The notes under the pieces were generated by a model, which had not been told where the DNA came from, made no database searches, and saw only the letters and a list, made by a program, of their open reading frames with translations. A stretch of DNA of 22,955 nt from an uncultured Fenollaria sp. (GTDB taxonomy: Bacteria; Bacillota; Clostridia; Tissierellales; Peptoniphilaceae), in NCBI RefSeq assembly GCF_946221515.1, contig NZ_CAMJVK010000029.1, positions 1 through 22,955 on the forward strand, read 5' to 3'. A program made the position numbers and the translations under genes. Shown one piece after another: positions 22,015 to 22,955 of this stretch (the first letter of the stretch is position 1; each line of letters starts with the position of its first letter).

Positions 22015-22066
22015 ATAAGTAATAGAGTAAATAATTAAATACTTAGTATAAAAGGAGGATTCGTAA

Positions 22067-22955
22067 ATGATTGATTTTGATGTAGAAATTGACCAATTTG
22101 CCAAAATTAAAGTTATAGGTGTTGGCGGAGCAGGTAACAACGCCGTTAACAGAATGGTTGATGCAGGCGTAAAGGGTGTTGAATTTATTGCAGTTAACAC
22201 AGATAGACAAGCACTTGCATCATCAAAGGCACAAAACAAAATTCAAATAGGAGATAAGGTTACAAAAGGTTTAGGCGCTGGAGCTAACCCAGAAGTTGGT
22301 TCACAAGCAGCTCTTGAAGATAAAGAAGGCATCACTGAAATGCTTAAAGGCACTGACATGGTATTTATCACAGCCGGTATGGGCGGTGGAACAGGTACTG
22401 GTGCTGCACCTATCATTGCACAATTAGCAAAGGAACAAGGCATACTAACTGTAGGCGTTGTAACTAGACCATTTGGCTTTGAAGGTATGAAGAGAGCAAA
22501 GAACGCATCTCAAGGAATTAGCCAATTACTTGAAGTAGTTGACACTCTAGTAACTATTCCGAACGACAGACTTCTTCAAATAGCTGACAAGAAAACATCA
22601 TTAAAAGATGCTTTCATTATGGCTGACGAAGTACTTAAACAAGGTATACAAGGTATATCTGATTTAATCAGTGTACCAAACCTAATCAACCTAGACTTTG
22701 CTGACGTTAAGACTATCATGGAACAAAAGGGTATTGCTCACATGGGTATAGGCTTTGCTCAAGGAGACAACAGAGCTACTGACGCAGCTAAACTTGCTAT
22801 CAAGTCACCACTACTTGAAACATCCATAGAAGGATCTAAGTCCGTTCTATTAAATATCACAGGTGGTACAGACCTTGGTATGTTCGAAGTAAATGAAGCC
22901 GCAGACTTAATCAGACAATCAGTTGCTGACGATGCAAACATCATCTTCGGTGCTG
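22067..22955 (+). CDS. ftsZ: Cell division protein FtsZ (3' end outside window)
   Basis: The first 296 codons of the tubulin-like GTPase that forms the division ring. Starts with a short N-terminus (MIDFDVEIDQFAKIKVIGVGG), then the GTP-binding signature GGGTGTG (106-112), IPNDRLLQI, the T7/synergy-loop region LDFADVKTIM, and GIGFAQGDNRA. The frame is open to the window end and lacks roughly the last 60-70 residues, including the C-terminal tail that binds FtsA/SepF. AAAGGAGG at 22051-22058 precedes the ATG by 8 bases. A 67-base gap with a likely promoter separates it from sbp, so it can be expressed apart from the long dcw transcript. Confidence 0.97.
   Translation, partial: MIDFDVEIDQFAKIKVIGVGGAGNNAVNRMVDAGVKGVEFIAVNTDRQALASSKAQNKIQIGDKVTKGLGAGANPEVGSQAALEDKEGITEMLKGTDMVFITAGMGGGTGTGAAPIIAQLAKEQGILTVGVVTRPFGFEGMKRAKNASQGISQLLEVVDTLVTIPNDRLLQIADKKTSLKDAFIMADEVLKQGIQGISDLISVPNLINLDFADVKTIMEQKGIAHMGIGFAQGDNRATDAAKLAIKSPLLETSIEGSKSVLLNITGGTDLGMFEVNEAADLIRQSVADDANIIFGA

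Overview
The window comes from a low-GC Gram-positive anaerobe. It is most consistent with the Tissierellia/Clostridia branch (a Peptoniphilaceae-like organism is my best guess, from overall gene style rather than any decisive marker). The reasons are an AT-rich genome with strong GGAGG-type ribosome binding sites, a Gram-positive division and cell wall (dcw) cluster with a PASTA-type PBP, DivIB, two DUF881 genes and the small basic protein gene, and a competence-type ComEC gene.

Layout. (1) Bases 1-400 hold the 3' end of a 5S rRNA gene, its terminator, and two related palindromic intergenic repeats, so the window starts at the downstream edge of an rRNA operon. (2) Bases 402-1300 encode two GNAT acetyltransferases. 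The second has the sequence signature of aminoglycoside 6'-N-acetyltransferases. (3) Bases 1349-2616, on the minus strand, encode a two-gene split ThrE-type exporter with a good promoter; these are the only minus-strand genes. (4) Bases 2722-6112 encode comEC and holA, overlapping, ended by a terminator. (5) Bases 6160-10620 form a noticeably more AT-rich accessory cassette: a consensus promoter with an overlapping palindrome, a BlaI-type repressor, an M56 (BlaR1-like) membrane metalloprotease with a non-PBP outer domain, then a 24-codon ORF, a secreted protein gene interrupted at an A7 run, a membrane-anchored protein, a second secreted protein rich in Trp/Gly, and a two-TM small protein. Two strong terminators follow. 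(6) Bases 10700-22955 hold the dcw cluster in one direction: mraZ, rsmH, ftsL, a PASTA transpeptidase, mraY, murD, ftsW, murG, divIB, two DUF881 genes (ylxW/ylxX-like), sbp and the first 296 codons of ftsZ. It is preceded by a 10-bp-phased array of AAATGG motifs that looks like an MraZ operator.

How the parts fit. The dcw genes are packed with 4-bp or 1-bp overlaps or very short gaps, which suggests one long transcript under MraZ control plus a probable local promoter before ftsZ. They cover late lipid II synthesis (MraY, MurD, MurG), septal glycan polymerisation and cross-linking (FtsW, PBP), the divisome linker proteins (FtsL, DivIB) and the FtsZ ring. Compared with the Bacillus arrangement, murE, murB/murC and ftsA are absent from the expected places.

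The most novel-looking part is the BlaI/M56 cassette. It has the architecture of a membrane-protease-relieved repressor circuit, but its sensor domain is not a penicillin-binding domain and its likely outputs are unrecognised secreted and membrane proteins. I saw no CRISPR array, tRNA, transposase, integrase or riboswitch.
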